Positions 27,099-36,396 of a stretch of 64,000 nt of DNA are shown one piece after another. The translations under genes and the position numbers were made by a program. The notes beneath the pieces were generated by a model that was not told the DNA's origin, did no database searches, and was given only the letters and a program-made list of their open reading frames with translations. Each line of letters opens with the position of its first letter. Positions within the stretch are counted from its first letter, which is position 1. Source of the stretch: Helicobacter suis HS1 (GTDB lineage: Bacteria; Campylobacterota; Campylobacteria; Campylobacterales; Helicobacteraceae); NCBI RefSeq assembly GCF_026000295.1, contig NZ_AP026769.1:1488001-1552000 (forward strand). The letters run 5' to 3'.

Positions 27099-27728
27099 CA
27101 AACTTCTCTAGCCTCCAAAATTGCTAACAGCAAAGGTAATAAATTATAACTAGGGCGCAAATACAAAGCATTAGCATAAACTGCCTCTTGAAAATATTCT
27201 AGTTTTTCGTTTAAGTGTGATATGGGTGCGCTTTATTTCTTCAAGTAAAGCGCTAATTTGCATTTGCGTTTCTGCTTTATTCCAATTTTCTTGATCAATT
27301 CTTTGTAAGTAGCGATATACTTCATCTAAACTACAGGTGCGTAAGTCTAATCCAAAAGGCTTAGGCGTGGGTTTAACGCGTTTATCTATGCATGGCAGGC
27401 GTGAACGGATAGTGGGCAATAGTACATGTTTATGCTTAGCAAATAGAATAAATAGCGTCTTTTCAGGGGGTTCTTCTAAAATTTTAAGCAAGGCATTTTG
27501 GGCAAAGATATTGAAAGTATTGGCTGCAATGATGCAAACTTTTTGCTCCCTAGAGCTTAAAGTAGCGCGCCGTTTAATTTCATGGGCATGATCAATTTTA
27601 AGCTCTTCTTCTACAAATAATTCTATAAAAACTGGTGTGTTTTGCTCTAAAAAGTACTGTTTTAACTCTGCTTGGTAGCTTTTAGCCTCCTCACAAGGTA
27701 CATTTGCATAAATAAGGCTACTTGTCAT
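27098..27728 (-). pseudogene. holB: DNA polymerase III delta' subunit, frameshifted near the 3' end
   Basis: Clamp-loader subunit. The frame from 27728 shows HAHEIKRRATLSSREQKVCI and NALLKILEEPPEKTLFIL (sensor/AAA+ features) but drifts at about 27215-27235 into THITLKRKTRIFSRGSLC and stops at 27171. Shifting by one base gives a sensible continuation, LNEKLEYFQEAVYANALYLR then PSYNLLPLLLAILEAREV, ending in a TGA that overlaps the folP start. That perfect junction argues the downstream frame is the native one and that a single base has been gained or lost. The gene is essential, so an error in the sequence is the first explanation. Confidence 0.8.
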
Positions 27729-28240
27729 GTTAAACTCAGCTTTCCTAATAAAGCGTCTAATAATATGTGTTCAAAAACTTGATAGAGTTGGAGTAATTGG
27801 TGATCGCTTAAAGGGTCTAAAGAATTAAAGCTAATGATTTCCTCTCTAGGGGGTGAATCAAAAGCCCATAAAAGCCCGCGTTCTTGTAAGACTAAATTAG
27901 CTATTGGAGAGCTAAAAGCCCCTACATACCACAGAATATGGCTTTGATAAACAAGATTTAAAGTACTGCTTACCAATGCATTTTCTGACTGGTTTAGGCG
28001 GGATTGGAGGGTTGTGGGGATTTCAAAAATAGGGATTAAAGGACGCAAAGGGTGGCTATTTAGATGAGAGAGGACATAAAGCTTAAACCATGCGCGCTCT
28101 GTATCCGTATCCATCAAAACACTCCCCCCTCCTATAATGTGTTTGATTGCCTGAATACAAGCAATCCAGTTGCAATTTTGTAGCCAATCTTTTAAAAAAG
28201 AAGGCTGCTCTTGTAAAATAGGGTATAACCATTGGTACAT
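27725..28240 (-). CDS. hobA: HobA, DnaA-binding initiator regulator
   Basis: 171 residues. In H. pylori HobA (HP1230) tetramers bind DnaA and promote orisome formation at oriC, like E. coli DiaA. Motifs kept here: WLYPILQEQ at the N-terminus, GGGSVLMDTD, ERAWFKLYVLSHLNS, RPLIPIF and ILWYVGAFSSPI. The SIS-like fold is typical. It overlaps holB by four bases and sits between lysC and holB, the same order as in H. pylori. Confidence 0.88.
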   Translation of the reverse strand: MYQWLYPILQEQPSFLKDWLQNCNWIACIQAIKHIIGGGSVLMDTDTERAWFKLYVLSHLNSHPLRPLIPIFEIPTTLQSRLNQSENALVSSTLNLVYQSHILWYVGAFSSPIANLVLQERGLLWAFDSPPREEIISFNSLDPLSDHQLLQLYQVFEHILLDALLGKLSLT

Positions 28241-28242
28241 CT

Positions 28243-29445
28243 CTATAGTTCTAATTTAAAAGCAGCGTGCAGTGTTTTTAAAGCTAATTGTGCTAAAGCA
28301 ACATCTACCACAACTGAAATTTTAATTTCACTCGTGCCAATCATTAAAATATTAATGTTTTCTTTGGCTAAAGCTTTAAAGGCCGCGCTGGCAATTCCTG
28401 AGTGAGAGCGCATGCCAACCCCTACAACAGAGATTTTAGCAATTTGATCATCACATTCTACCGATCCAATATCTTGTAGATTTTTTAAAACCTGTTTACA
28501 AGTTTGTAGATCCTCTTTAGGCACTGTAAAATTAATATCTGTCTTGCCATTGCGCCCCACAGTCTGCACGATTAAATCAATATTGATATTTGCATCTGCT
28601 AAAAGCCCAAAGATTTCTCCAGCAATTCCGGGGTAATCACGGGCATCAACGATATTTACACGCGCCTGATCTGTATCCATAGCAATACCGCTCACAATGG
28701 GTTTTTCCACAATTTGCTCCTCTGAAGTGATGCGCGTCCCCTCTGTTGTACTAAATGAACTGCGGGTAACTAGCGGAATATGATACTTTTTAGCTAATTC
28801 TACCGAGCGGTTAAATAAAACCTTTGCCCCCATAGAGGCTAGCTCTAACATTTCTTCATAACTAATTTGATCGATTTTTCTAGCCTGCGGTACAATGCGC
28901 GGATCTGTGGTATAAATCCCATCTACATCGGTATAAATTTCACAAAGATCAGCATGTAAGGCCCCGGCTAAAGCCACCGCGCTTAAATCACTCCCACCTC
29001 TGCCTAGAGTAGTAATTTCTCCGTGTACACTCACGCCCTGAAATCCAGCCACCACCACCACAAAATTTTGGGCTAAAAGCTCTTGGATTTTAGAGGGGTT
29101 GATTTCTAAGATTTGGGCTTTACTATAGTGTGAATCTGTGAGAATCCCTGCTTCTCTCCCGCTTAAAGAACAAGCCTTTTGCCCTAGAGATTCTAGAGCA
29201 ATGGCTAATAAAGAACTAGCAATTTGTTCTCCACTGCTTAATAGTCTATCTAATTCTCTTTGATTGGGGCGTGTTCCAAAATAACGGGCTAGATCTAAAA
29301 AATCATCTGTAGTATCCCCCATAGCCGAAACCACTACCACCAGATCTTCAAAGCGTTTTTTACTCTCAAGTACCCGTTTGGCTACAGCCTCAATACGCGC
29401 ACACCCCCCCATACTAGTGCCCCCAAACTTTTGGACCACTAACAC
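28243..29445 (-). CDS. lysC: aspartokinase
   Basis: First enzyme of the aspartate family (lysine/diaminopimelate, threonine, methionine). 400 residues: VQKFGGTSMG at the N-terminus, TLGRGGSDLSAVALA, EIYTDVDGIYTTDPR, then two ACT domains (about 265-400). It begins one base from the rppH stop and ends three bases before the hobA start, so it lies within a tightly packed operon. Confidence 0.96.
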   Translation of the reverse strand: MLVVQKFGGTSMGGCARIEAVAKRVLESKKRFEDLVVVVSAMGDTTDDFLDLARYFGTRPNQRELDRLLSSGEQIASSLLAIALESLGQKACSLSGREAGILTDSHYSKAQILEINPSKIQELLAQNFVVVVAGFQGVSVHGEITTLGRGGSDLSAVALAGALHADLCEIYTDVDGIYTTDPRIVPQARKIDQISYEEMLELASMGAKVLFNRSVELAKKYHIPLVTRSSFSTTEGTRITSEEQIVEKPIVSGIAMDTDQARVNIVDARDYPGIAGEIFGLLADANINIDLIVQTVGRNGKTDINFTVPKEDLQTCKQVLKNLQDIGSVECDDQIAKISVVGVGMRSHSGIASAAFKALAKENINILMIGTSEIKISVVVDVALAQLALKTLHAAFKLEL

Positions 29446-29916
29446 TTAAAGATACCCTTCCTTGCGGAAATAACCAATGACTTGTCTATAAACCTGCCGT
29501 TTAAAATACACCACTCTATGGAATAAATCCTTAGTTTTGACAAAACAATAGCGATCAAATTCTGGACAAAGGGTTTTAATGTTAACCAGAGCGTTATTTT
29601 TAAGCCGTACTAAAAAGTACTTTTGTCTTTGGCCATCAAAGGGGTAGAGCTTTTTAGTCATGGTTGGGGGGAAATCATAGGTGATCCATTTGGGATATTC
29701 TGCAATCACTTCCACCGCATCTGTGCCTATTTCCTCTAAAAGCTCGCGGTATAGTGCCATTAAAGGCGTCTCGCCTTGATCAATCCCTCCTTGAGGAAAC
29801 TGCCATGCTCCTTGAATATCAATGCGCTGTGCGATTAAAAACTCACAATCACTGGGATAATGTGAGGAAAGCACAACAGCGGCCACATTAGGCCGATAAC
29901 TTTTCTTAGTTTCCAT
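29446..29916 (-). CDS. rppH: RNA 5'-pyrophosphohydrolase (Nudix)
   Basis: 156 residues with the Nudix box [20 protein letters not shown] plus IG. It removes pyrophosphate from mRNA 5' ends (and hydrolyses dinucleoside polyphosphates); HP1228 has been called invA. First gene of the rppH-lysC-hobA-holB-folP run. Confidence 0.93.
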   Translation of the reverse strand: METKKSYRPNVAAVVLSSHYPSDCEFLIAQRIDIQGAWQFPQGGIDQGETPLMALYRELLEEIGTDAVEVIAEYPKWITYDFPPTMTKKLYPFDGQRQKYFLVRLKNNALVNIKTLCPEFDRYCFVKTKDLFHRVVYFKRQVYRQVIGYFRKEGYL

Positions 29917-30037
29917 GCTTATCCTTTAGCTGTTTGCACCATATCTTTGACTGCGCAACTTAAAACTAATGGACATTATAGCACACACAAAACTAAGACA
30001 GAAAAGACCCCCGCTGTATCTAAACTAGATGATTGGA

Positions 30038-30340
30038 TTATTTTTTAAGAGTAGGGATAAATTTTGATAGCGCATCAATATCTTCATCACTCAAGCTCTG
30101 AGCCTGTGCATGCATCACACCACCCGCTCCATACCGATTAAGCGTACCGGCTTTATAACCTGATAAATCCTCTTTAATTGTAGCGCTATCTAGAGTGTTA
30201 ACCACATGCCCTTTACCAAATGCTTTTTTATCCATAGCAGGTCCATGGCATCCAGCACATCTTTTAACAAGCGTAGACGGATCAGCTGCTCCTAAAAAAC
30301 TAAACCCCAACACAAAGCCCAAAAGCAAGCACTTTTTCAC
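30038..30340 (-). CDS. periplasmic cytochrome c553
   Basis: 100 residues from GTG 30340, which has AAAGGAG six bases upstream; the ATG at 30367 lies before that site and is rejected. Signal peptide (KKCLLLGFVLGFSFLGAA), haem motif CAGCH, and an axial Met in the segment GGVMHAQAQ. Carries electrons from the bc1 complex to the cbb3 oxidase. Position next to rppH and hemW as HP1227. Confidence 0.93.
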   Translation of the reverse strand: MKKCLLLGFVLGFSFLGAADPSTLVKRCAGCHGPAMDKKAFGKGHVVNTLDSATIKEDLSGYKAGTLNRYGAGGVMHAQAQSLSDEDIDALSKFIPTLKK

Positions 30341-30405
30341 ATAATCTCCTTTGATTATTTTTATCAAAAAACATGTTAAGATGATACTAATTTAAAGATT
30401 AAGCC

Positions 30406-31467
30406 ATGTTTAAAATCCCGAGCCCTAGTAGCCTGTATTTGCACATTCCTTTTTGTCAAAGCAAATGTGGCTACTGCGCTTTTAATTCTTTTGTAGGTTT
30501 AGATGCGCTAAAAGAAGCCTACACACAGGCTTTAATCTGTGATCTAAAGGCAAGTCTAATAACCTCCCCTGTGCTCTCCTCTATCTTTGTGGGTGGGGGC
30601 ACGCCTAATAGCCTTAAGCCTAAGTTTTATGAGCAAATTTTTAATGCTATTAGCAAATACGCTTATTTAAAATCAGATATAGAAATCACTTTAGAGGCTA
30701 ATCCAGACCTAATTAATCAAGAGTGGTGTTGTATATTAAAACAACTAGGGGCTACGCGCCTTTCTATAGGCGTGCAGAGCTTTTTTCCTGATAAATTACA
30801 CCTCCTACAAAGAGAACACGATCACAGCGCTATTTTTAAAGCACTTGATATAGCCTATCAAAGTGGCTTTGAGCATTTAAGTATCGATCTGATTTATAAC
30901 ACCCCATTGGATACAAAAGAGCGCCTAGAAGAGGAATGCAAACAGGCTAGCAAACTCCCCATTGATCACCTCTCAGCCTACAGCCTCACCCTGGAGGATA
31001 ATACAAGGCTTATTAAAGATATTAACCCTTGTGAACTTCTTCATTTAGATACATTTCTCAAAGAATGTTTAAAAGATAGAGGGTTTAAACAATATGAAGT
31101 TTCTAATTATGCTAGAGATTATCAGGTACGCCATAATTTAGGCTACTGGGAGGGTTTAGAATATTTTGGTTGTGGGGCAGGGGCTGTGGGGAGAATCAAA
31201 CAACAAAGGCTTTATAAAATTAAAGATGTTGCCACCTATATAGACAACCCTTTTAAAGCGCGGGTAGAAAATCTAAGCCAAAAAGACTTGTGGTTTGAAT
31301 CGTTGTTTTTAGGTTTGCGCTGTATCTTGGGCGTGCCTTTAGAAGGCTTAGACTCTTTAAAAGTCCAAACACTTCTAAAAGAGAAAATCTGTGTCATAGA
31401 AAACAAAAGGCTAATTGCTAGGGATTTTTCCCTAGCCGATGAAATTGCCCTGTGGTTAGTAGACTAA
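30406..31467 (+). CDS. hemW: HemW/HemN-like radical SAM protein
   Basis: 353 residues. Starts LYLHIPFCQSKCGYCAFNSF with the CX3CX2C cluster motif, then FVGGGTPNSLK, TRLSIGVQSF, HNLGYWEG. The short length and the aromatic residue pattern fit HemW (haem chaperone) better than true coproporphyrinogen dehydrogenase HemN. It ends one base from the flaA stop (convergent). Confidence 0.88.
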   Translation: MFKIPSPSSLYLHIPFCQSKCGYCAFNSFVGLDALKEAYTQALICDLKASLITSPVLSSIFVGGGTPNSLKPKFYEQIFNAISKYAYLKSDIEITLEANPDLINQEWCCILKQLGATRLSIGVQSFFPDKLHLLQREHDHSAIFKALDIAYQSGFEHLSIDLIYNTPLDTKERLEEECKQASKLPIDHLSAYSLTLEDNTRLIKDINPCELLHLDTFLKECLKDRGFKQYEVSNYARDYQVRHNLGYWEGLEYFGCGAGAVGRIKQQRLYKIKDVATYIDNPFKARVENLSQKDLWFESLFLGLRCILGVPLEGLDSLKVQTLLKEKICVIENKRLIARDFSLADEIALWLVD

Positions 31468-33024
31468 CTAAGTTAAGAGCCGTAAAATGTTTTGTTGCAC
31501 GGTGTTAGCCTGACTCATGGCATAGCTACCAGATTGGGCCAAGATATTATTTTTACTAAAGTTAGCGCTCTCTTCAGCAAAATCCACATCTCTAATTTGT
31601 GATTCAGCTGCTTTTACATTCACTTGGGTGATCGTGATGTTATTAACAGTGCTAACCATTTGGTTTTGCACAGAACCCAAATCAGAGCGGATTTTATCTA
31701 GCATTTTTTGTGCAGACTCAGCAATATCCATCACCACCATAGCGCCCTTAAGGGTGGTAACCCCAGAACCTAAAGTGAGATTTTCTGCGGCAATGGTTTT
31801 ATTGTAGTTAGCCCCTGAGGCAGAGCGCACGGCTTGGTTAAATTCACCTAAAACATCTCTAAGATTAACCGTAGTACTAGCCGTTTCACCCTTACCAAAA
31901 CCAATGGCTTTATAACCGGCATTTGGATCGGTTACATTTGCCCCAGAAACAATTAAGATATCTCTAGCATCTTGGCGCACTAAAGAAAGACGGCCAAAAT
32001 TTAAAGAACCATTTGTAACCTTTTGGCCTCCATTCATGGTATCTAAGGCCATAACCCCAGAACCGCCCTTTTGATTGCCCCCTTCATCATCAACTTTAAG
32101 GCTAATTCCCCTCCCATCAAGACTTCTAAGATTAAGCCGTCCTTTGGCATCTGTATAGGCCTCTACACCGGTTTGGGAGGTTACAGCATTAATTGCAGCG
32201 ATCAAACGGCCATCGCTATCATTTTTCTTAATGCCCACCACATTACCTATATGAACACCGTTAAGTACTATGTTATCTAGGTTACCCGAACGCACAGCCG
32301 TATCTGAGGTGGAGATCACATTAGCCGTAGCCCGTACACCTGTTGCATTAGAGTTTTTATTAATCACCTCTGCTAACACACCAAGACCCGTACCTGCAGA
32401 AGTAGAAATCTTCACGCTTTCTAAAGTTACATCATGGGTACCATTAACCTGTTTGAAAGTTAAGGCCACCTCTCCAGCGGCGGTGATAAGACTACCGGTT
32501 ACAATTTTTGTTTGCCCGATTTTATCTGAAGTAGCTGATCCAATACTAGCCTTAATGGTCTCATTAGAATACGCCCCCACTTGGAACTCTTTATTAGAAA
32601 ACGCGCCTGATAATAAAGTTTGTCCATTATAAGAGGTGGTGGTCCCGATATTATCCAAACTTTGAATCAAGCGCACAATATCAGCCTGAAGGGCTTTTCT
32701 GGATTGGGTATTTTGCCCATCTTGAGCGGCCTGTGTAGCCTTAGTTTTGATGGTATCTAAAATCTTGATTTGCTCATCCATTGCCTTATCTGCAATTTGG
32801 ATAATGCCCATACCATCATTGGTATTAGAAATAGCCTGCCCTAAACTTTTAGCCTGAGAGCGCAATGAATCCGCAATGGTCATACCCGAAGCGTCATCAG
32901 CTGCCTTGTTAATGCGCAAACCAGAACTCAAGCGTTCAAGCGATTCTTTTAAATCGCGTTGTGTTACTAGCCCCACCGCATGGGCGTTTAACGCATTGAT
33001 ATTCGTGTTAACCTGAAATGCCAT
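31468..33024 (-). CDS. flaA: flagellin A
   Basis: 518 residues, slightly longer than the H. pylori protein (510). Conserved N-terminal D0/D1 ([35 protein letters not shown]) and C-terminal D0/D1 ([34 protein letters not shown]). The variable central part carries the hypervariable differences. Start preceded by AAGGAG; a sigma-28-like site lies about 55 bases upstream of the ATG. Confidence 0.97.
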   Translation of the reverse strand: MAFQVNTNINALNAHAVGLVTQRDLKESLERLSSGLRINKAADDASGMTIADSLRSQAKSLGQAISNTNDGMGIIQIADKAMDEQIKILDTIKTKATQAAQDGQNTQSRKALQADIVRLIQSLDNIGTTTSYNGQTLLSGAFSNKEFQVGAYSNETIKASIGSATSDKIGQTKIVTGSLITAAGEVALTFKQVNGTHDVTLESVKISTSAGTGLGVLAEVINKNSNATGVRATANVISTSDTAVRSGNLDNIVLNGVHIGNVVGIKKNDSDGRLIAAINAVTSQTGVEAYTDAKGRLNLRSLDGRGISLKVDDEGGNQKGGSGVMALDTMNGGQKVTNGSLNFGRLSLVRQDARDILIVSGANVTDPNAGYKAIGFGKGETASTTVNLRDVLGEFNQAVRSASGANYNKTIAAENLTLGSGVTTLKGAMVVMDIAESAQKMLDKIRSDLGSVQNQMVSTVNNITITQVNVKAAESQIRDVDFAEESANFSKNNILAQSGSYAMSQANTVQQNILRLLT

Positions 33025-33073
33025 AATAACTCCTTGTTAATGTTCCTAAAGCTTCCTTGCTTTGGCGCTTGCT

Positions 33074-33101
33074 ATATCGGTTAAAAATGGTTTTACTCAA
33101 C
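33074..33101 (-). promoter_or_regulatory. probable sigma-28 (FliA) promoter of flaA
   Basis: On the minus strand, CCGATAT (33074-33080) matches the -10 half of the FliA consensus. A TTGA about 15 bases further upstream could be a weak -35; the usual TAAA is present but at a short spacing. The distance to flaA leaves a leader of about 50 bases ending in AAGGAG. Confidence 0.6.
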
Positions 33102-33117
33102 TCCAAGATTAATTCAC

Positions 33118-34767
33118 TTAAGAAACAGGCACAACTTGAGGGAAACCATAGGCAATAATCGTAACAACAATTCCAATTAGAATCACAAACAAAATAGAAT
33201 ACTTAACCGTGAATTTAAATAGATCAGATTCCTTACCCGCTAAACCCACTGCAGCACAGGCAATTGCAATGCTTTGAGGGCTAATCATTTTGCCTAAAGT
33301 CCCCCCCACAGTGTTAGCTGTGATCGTTAAAATTTCAGGAATTTTTAAATTATTAGCGGTGAGTTGTTGGAGTGATCCAAAAAGTAAATTAGAACTTGTA
33401 TCACTCCCGGTTAAAAACACACCCACCCAGCCGATGATAGGCGAGAAGAAAGTAAAGGCTTTACCGGTATGGGTGAGTGCTAGCGCCATTGTTGCAGAAA
33501 TCCCGCTATAGTTAGAAACATAAGCAAAACTTAACACAAGCCCGATTGTTAAAACCGGATAGCGCATCTCTTTGAGTGTCTCGCCAAAAACACCCACCGC
33601 CTCACTCATTTTAACTTTTAACACAAGCACACTCAAAATAGCCGCAACAAAAATAGCTGTACCTACCGTGTTAATTAAGGGGAGTTTAAAAATAACGGGA
33701 GCTGTTGGGCTTTTACCCTCTATAACAAAAGGAGCGCTCTTAAAAATCTTTTGGCTAATGCTTGTAAATTCAAAGTAAAAATCAGAAAAAGCAAGTGCCC
33801 CTCCCTTAGCAAAGAGATTTTTAAACCAAGGTTGTGTCCAGACAATAATGGCTAAAATCAAAATAATAAAGGGAGTCCAAGCGATTAAAATTTTATGAAT
33901 CGGGTGTTGGTGGTGGGTGCTTTGGGTTTGCCCATCGCTTCTAAAAATATGTTTAGGTTGCCAAAAGCGTAAAAATACAGCTGTAGCCACTAAAGAAATG
34001 ATTGCTGAGAGGATTCCGGGAAGTTCAGGGCCTAAATAGTTAGAACTTAAATACTGCACTAAAGCAAAGCTAAAGGCGGCTACAAAAACAGCCGGAAAAG
34101 TTTCTTTAATCCCGCGCAGCCCGTCCATTAAAAAGACGATAAAAAAAGGTACAAGTAGACTAATGAAAAATAAAATCTTGCCCGCCATGGCGCTAATAGC
34201 AAGTGCGCTTACACCCACCGCTCCAGCCATAGCGCTAATAGGAATACCCACCGCCCCAAAGGCCACCGGTGCGGTATTAGCAATTAAGCATAGCCCGGCA
34301 GCATAAAGCGGGTTTAGCCCTAGTCCGGCTAAAATGGCTGCTGTAATGGCTACAGGTCCTCCAAAACCAATCGCACCTTCTAAAAATGATCCAAAGCAAA
34401 AGCCAACTAGAATTACTAAAATGCGGTGATCGGGGGTGATGGATTGTACGCTTTCTTTTAAGATTTCAAAATACCCAGATTTGACACTCAGTTTATAGGA
34501 AAATATCGCCGCGATGATAATCCATGCAATAGGCCACAAGCCATAAAGAAAACCATAGGCAAAGCTAGCCCACACCATCGTTGCAGGCATTTTATACACA
34601 ATAAGCGCGATGAGTGCTGAGAGCGCAACACTTAAAAACGCGGCTACATGCCCTTTTAACTTAAAGACAATTAAGGACATGAAAAACAGCACAATGGGTA
34701 AGACAGCAACCAGCGCGCTAAGCCAAATGTTTCCCAGTAAGGGGGCATAAACCTGATGCCATTGCAT
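33118..34767 (-). CDS. lctP: L-lactate permease (LctP family)
   Basis: 549 residues, around thirteen transmembrane helices. Family signatures include GSFLEGAIGFGGPVAITAAI, GLNPLYAAGLCLIANTAPVA, GWVGVFLTGSDTSSNLLFG and MISPQSIAIACAAVG. Proton-coupled lactate uptake. One copy here, where H. pylori has two adjacent (HP0140, HP0141). Confidence 0.93.
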   Translation of the reverse strand: MQWHQVYAPLLGNIWLSALVAVLPIVLFFMSLIVFKLKGHVAAFLSVALSALIALIVYKMPATMVWASFAYGFLYGLWPIAWIIIAAIFSYKLSVKSGYFEILKESVQSITPDHRILVILVGFCFGSFLEGAIGFGGPVAITAAILAGLGLNPLYAAGLCLIANTAPVAFGAVGIPISAMAGAVGVSALAISAMAGKILFFISLLVPFFIVFLMDGLRGIKETFPAVFVAAFSFALVQYLSSNYLGPELPGILSAIISLVATAVFLRFWQPKHIFRSDGQTQSTHHQHPIHKILIAWTPFIILILAIIVWTQPWFKNLFAKGGALAFSDFYFEFTSISQKIFKSAPFVIEGKSPTAPVIFKLPLINTVGTAIFVAAILSVLVLKVKMSEAVGVFGETLKEMRYPVLTIGLVLSFAYVSNYSGISATMALALTHTGKAFTFFSPIIGWVGVFLTGSDTSSNLLFGSLQQLTANNLKIPEILTITANTVGGTLGKMISPQSIAIACAAVGLAGKESDLFKFTVKYSILFVILIGIVVTIIAYGFPQVVPVS

Positions 34768-34851
34768 GGTTTTCCTTTATCTTAAATTAAAAACCGCCTA
34801 GTATAACATAAACTAAAGGCTAGCCGTGATCACTTGTATAAAAAAATAGGG

Positions 34852-35409
34852 CTATTTATCTAAGAAGCAACGCATGCCCGCAAACCCTCTTAAACCCTTG
34901 TCTGCTAGAAGTGTGGCCAGTTCAAAGCGCATACCCCCTAAGGCAAATAAGTGTTGTTTAACCTCTAAGCAAAATTGATCTAAATAATCTAAGCCTAGTG
35001 GGGGTGGTTTATTAGGCGTTGCAAGAATAGGGCTTAAAGTGCAAAACTGCACCCCTAAATCTAAAGCTTGCATGACTTCTGAGGCGCTGTGGGCGCTATA
35101 AAAACGGCTTAGAGTGGGCGGAATTGTTGTAATACCTGCAAGTTCTGCTCCCTTGACATGCACGCCCATAAAACCATGTTCTAACGCTTTTTGTACACTT
35201 AATTCAAGATTGGCTAGGTTAAGATAACTGATAACATGGTGGGCATGGCAGGTTTGTACAAAAAGTTTTAAATGAGAATTGGCTATTTGTGTAACTCTTA
35301 GGCATGCTCTATCAACAGAGTGGGTTTTAAAAACAGATTGTAAAAGGGTTTGGAAAGCCTCTGTACAAAGACCACCAACAAAAGCAGGGGTAATCCAATA
35401 AGCTTCCAG
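34852..35409 (-). CDS. thiamine-phosphate synthase-like (ThiE/TenI) protein
   Basis: The frame is open from just after the TAA of the preceding small gene down to 34852 (up to 188 codons). N-terminal LEAYWITPAFVGG, then TGVHVKGAEL-like MGVHVKGAEL, HSASEVMQALDLGVQFCTL, SPILATPNKPPPLGLDYLDQ and FALGGM, all in ThiE/TenI order. No ATG, GTG or TTG precedes LEAYW; CTG at 35409 is the best-placed start. The ATG at 35169 would remove half of the barrel. Some pyrophosphate-binding residues of true ThiE are not obvious, so a TenI-like or divergent role is possible. Confidence 0.65.
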   Translation of the reverse strand: MEAYWITPAFVGGLCTEAFQTLLQSVFKTHSVDRACLRVTQIANSHLKLFVQTCHAHHVISYLNLANLELSVQKALEHGFMGVHVKGAELAGITTIPPTLSRFYSAHSASEVMQALDLGVQFCTLSPILATPNKPPPLGLDYLDQFCLEVKQHLFALGGMRFELATLLADKGLRGFAGMRCFLDK

Positions 35410-35414
35410 ATTGT

Positions 35415-35636
35415 TTAAAGGCGTTCCTTAGAGCTTTCTTTAAGCATGGCAGACATGGATTTTGAGATCAAAGCAAAGAAACTAAAAAGGGCAAAAACAA
35501 AGAGAGTTAAAAAGATTGAGACCACTAAACCAAAATCGCTAAAAATAAAAAAACACAGCCCCCCACAGGTTAGCGCAATCCCTGCAAACAACCCGGCAAA
35601 GAAATCCAAAAGCGAAATCAGCGTATCTTTATTCAT
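35415..35636 (-). CDS. small hypothetical membrane protein
   Basis: 73 residues with two hydrophobic stretches (LLDFFAGLFAGIALTCGGLC and VVSIFLTLFVFALFSFFALI) and a charged end. Nine bases after atpB and directly before the ThiE-like gene on the same strand. An AtpI/AtpZ-type assembly factor is possible from the neighbourhood, but I see no diagnostic motif. Confidence 0.6.
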   Translation of the reverse strand: MNKDTLISLLDFFAGLFAGIALTCGGLCFFIFSDFGLVVSIFLTLFVFALFSFFALISKSMSAMLKESSKERL

Positions 35637-35644
35637 TTTAAGAT

Positions 35645-36325
35645 TTAATGCCCCTCATCTACCAAAACAGCACCTGCCAAATAGACATAGGTTAAAATCA
35701 TAAAAACAAAGGCTTGCAAAATGCCCATGAAAAAGAGCACCATAAAGGGCGCAACGGGAATAACCCATGGCACAAGTAAAAGCATGATGAGTAAAAACAT
35801 ATCATCGCCCTTAATATTCCCAAAAAGCCTAAAAGATAAAGAGATGATACGCGAGAGGTGTGAAACAATTTCTACAGGAAACATAATAGGCATGAGCCAT
35901 TTAACTGGTCCTAAAAAATGGGCAAAATAGCGTATAAAACCCTGCGAACGGATACCCTCAAAATGGTAGTAGAAAAAGACAATGAGAGCTAGTACAAGTG
36001 TAAAACTCCAATTTGCCGTAGGCGCTTCAAACCCCGGAACAATCCCTATCATATTGGCATAAAAGACAAAAAGCGCAATGGTGCCGGTTAGAGGAAAATA
36101 CTTACGCGCCAATTCCTCGCCAATTACATCTTTAGCTACAGATAAAATTCCCTCAATCACAGCCTCATAGATATTTTGTAACCCAAAGGGCACCATTTGT
36201 AATCTCTGAGCGGCTATTCTACTAATAATTAAAGTAAAAAGGGCGCAAAATACCGCGTAAAACCCGATGATGAAGTTGTGATCGTCATTAATCAGACCTG
36301 CAAAAGTAAAAACCCGATGATCCAT
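35645..36325 (-). CDS. atpB: ATP synthase F0 subunit a
   Basis: 226 residues, six hydrophobic segments. The essential stator Arg is in [14 protein letters not shown], and the C-terminal helix [14 protein letters not shown] is typical. Forms the proton half-channels with the c ring. As in H. pylori (HP0828) it is separated from the main atp operon. Confidence 0.95.
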   Translation of the reverse strand: MDHRVFTFAGLINDDHNFIIGFYAVFCALFTLIISRIAAQRLQMVPFGLQNIYEAVIEGILSVAKDVIGEELARKYFPLTGTIALFVFYANMIGIVPGFEAPTANWSFTLVLALIVFFYYHFEGIRSQGFIRYFAHFLGPVKWLMPIMFPVEIVSHLSRIISLSFRLFGNIKGDDMFLLIMLLLVPWVIPVAPFMVLFFMGILQAFVFMILTYVYLAGAVLVDEGH

Positions 36326-36396
36326 GCCTTCTCCAAAATCCCTATTATAACAAAATTACCCAAATTCTAGGCTTAGCACTAAAGCCTAAAGCACAA

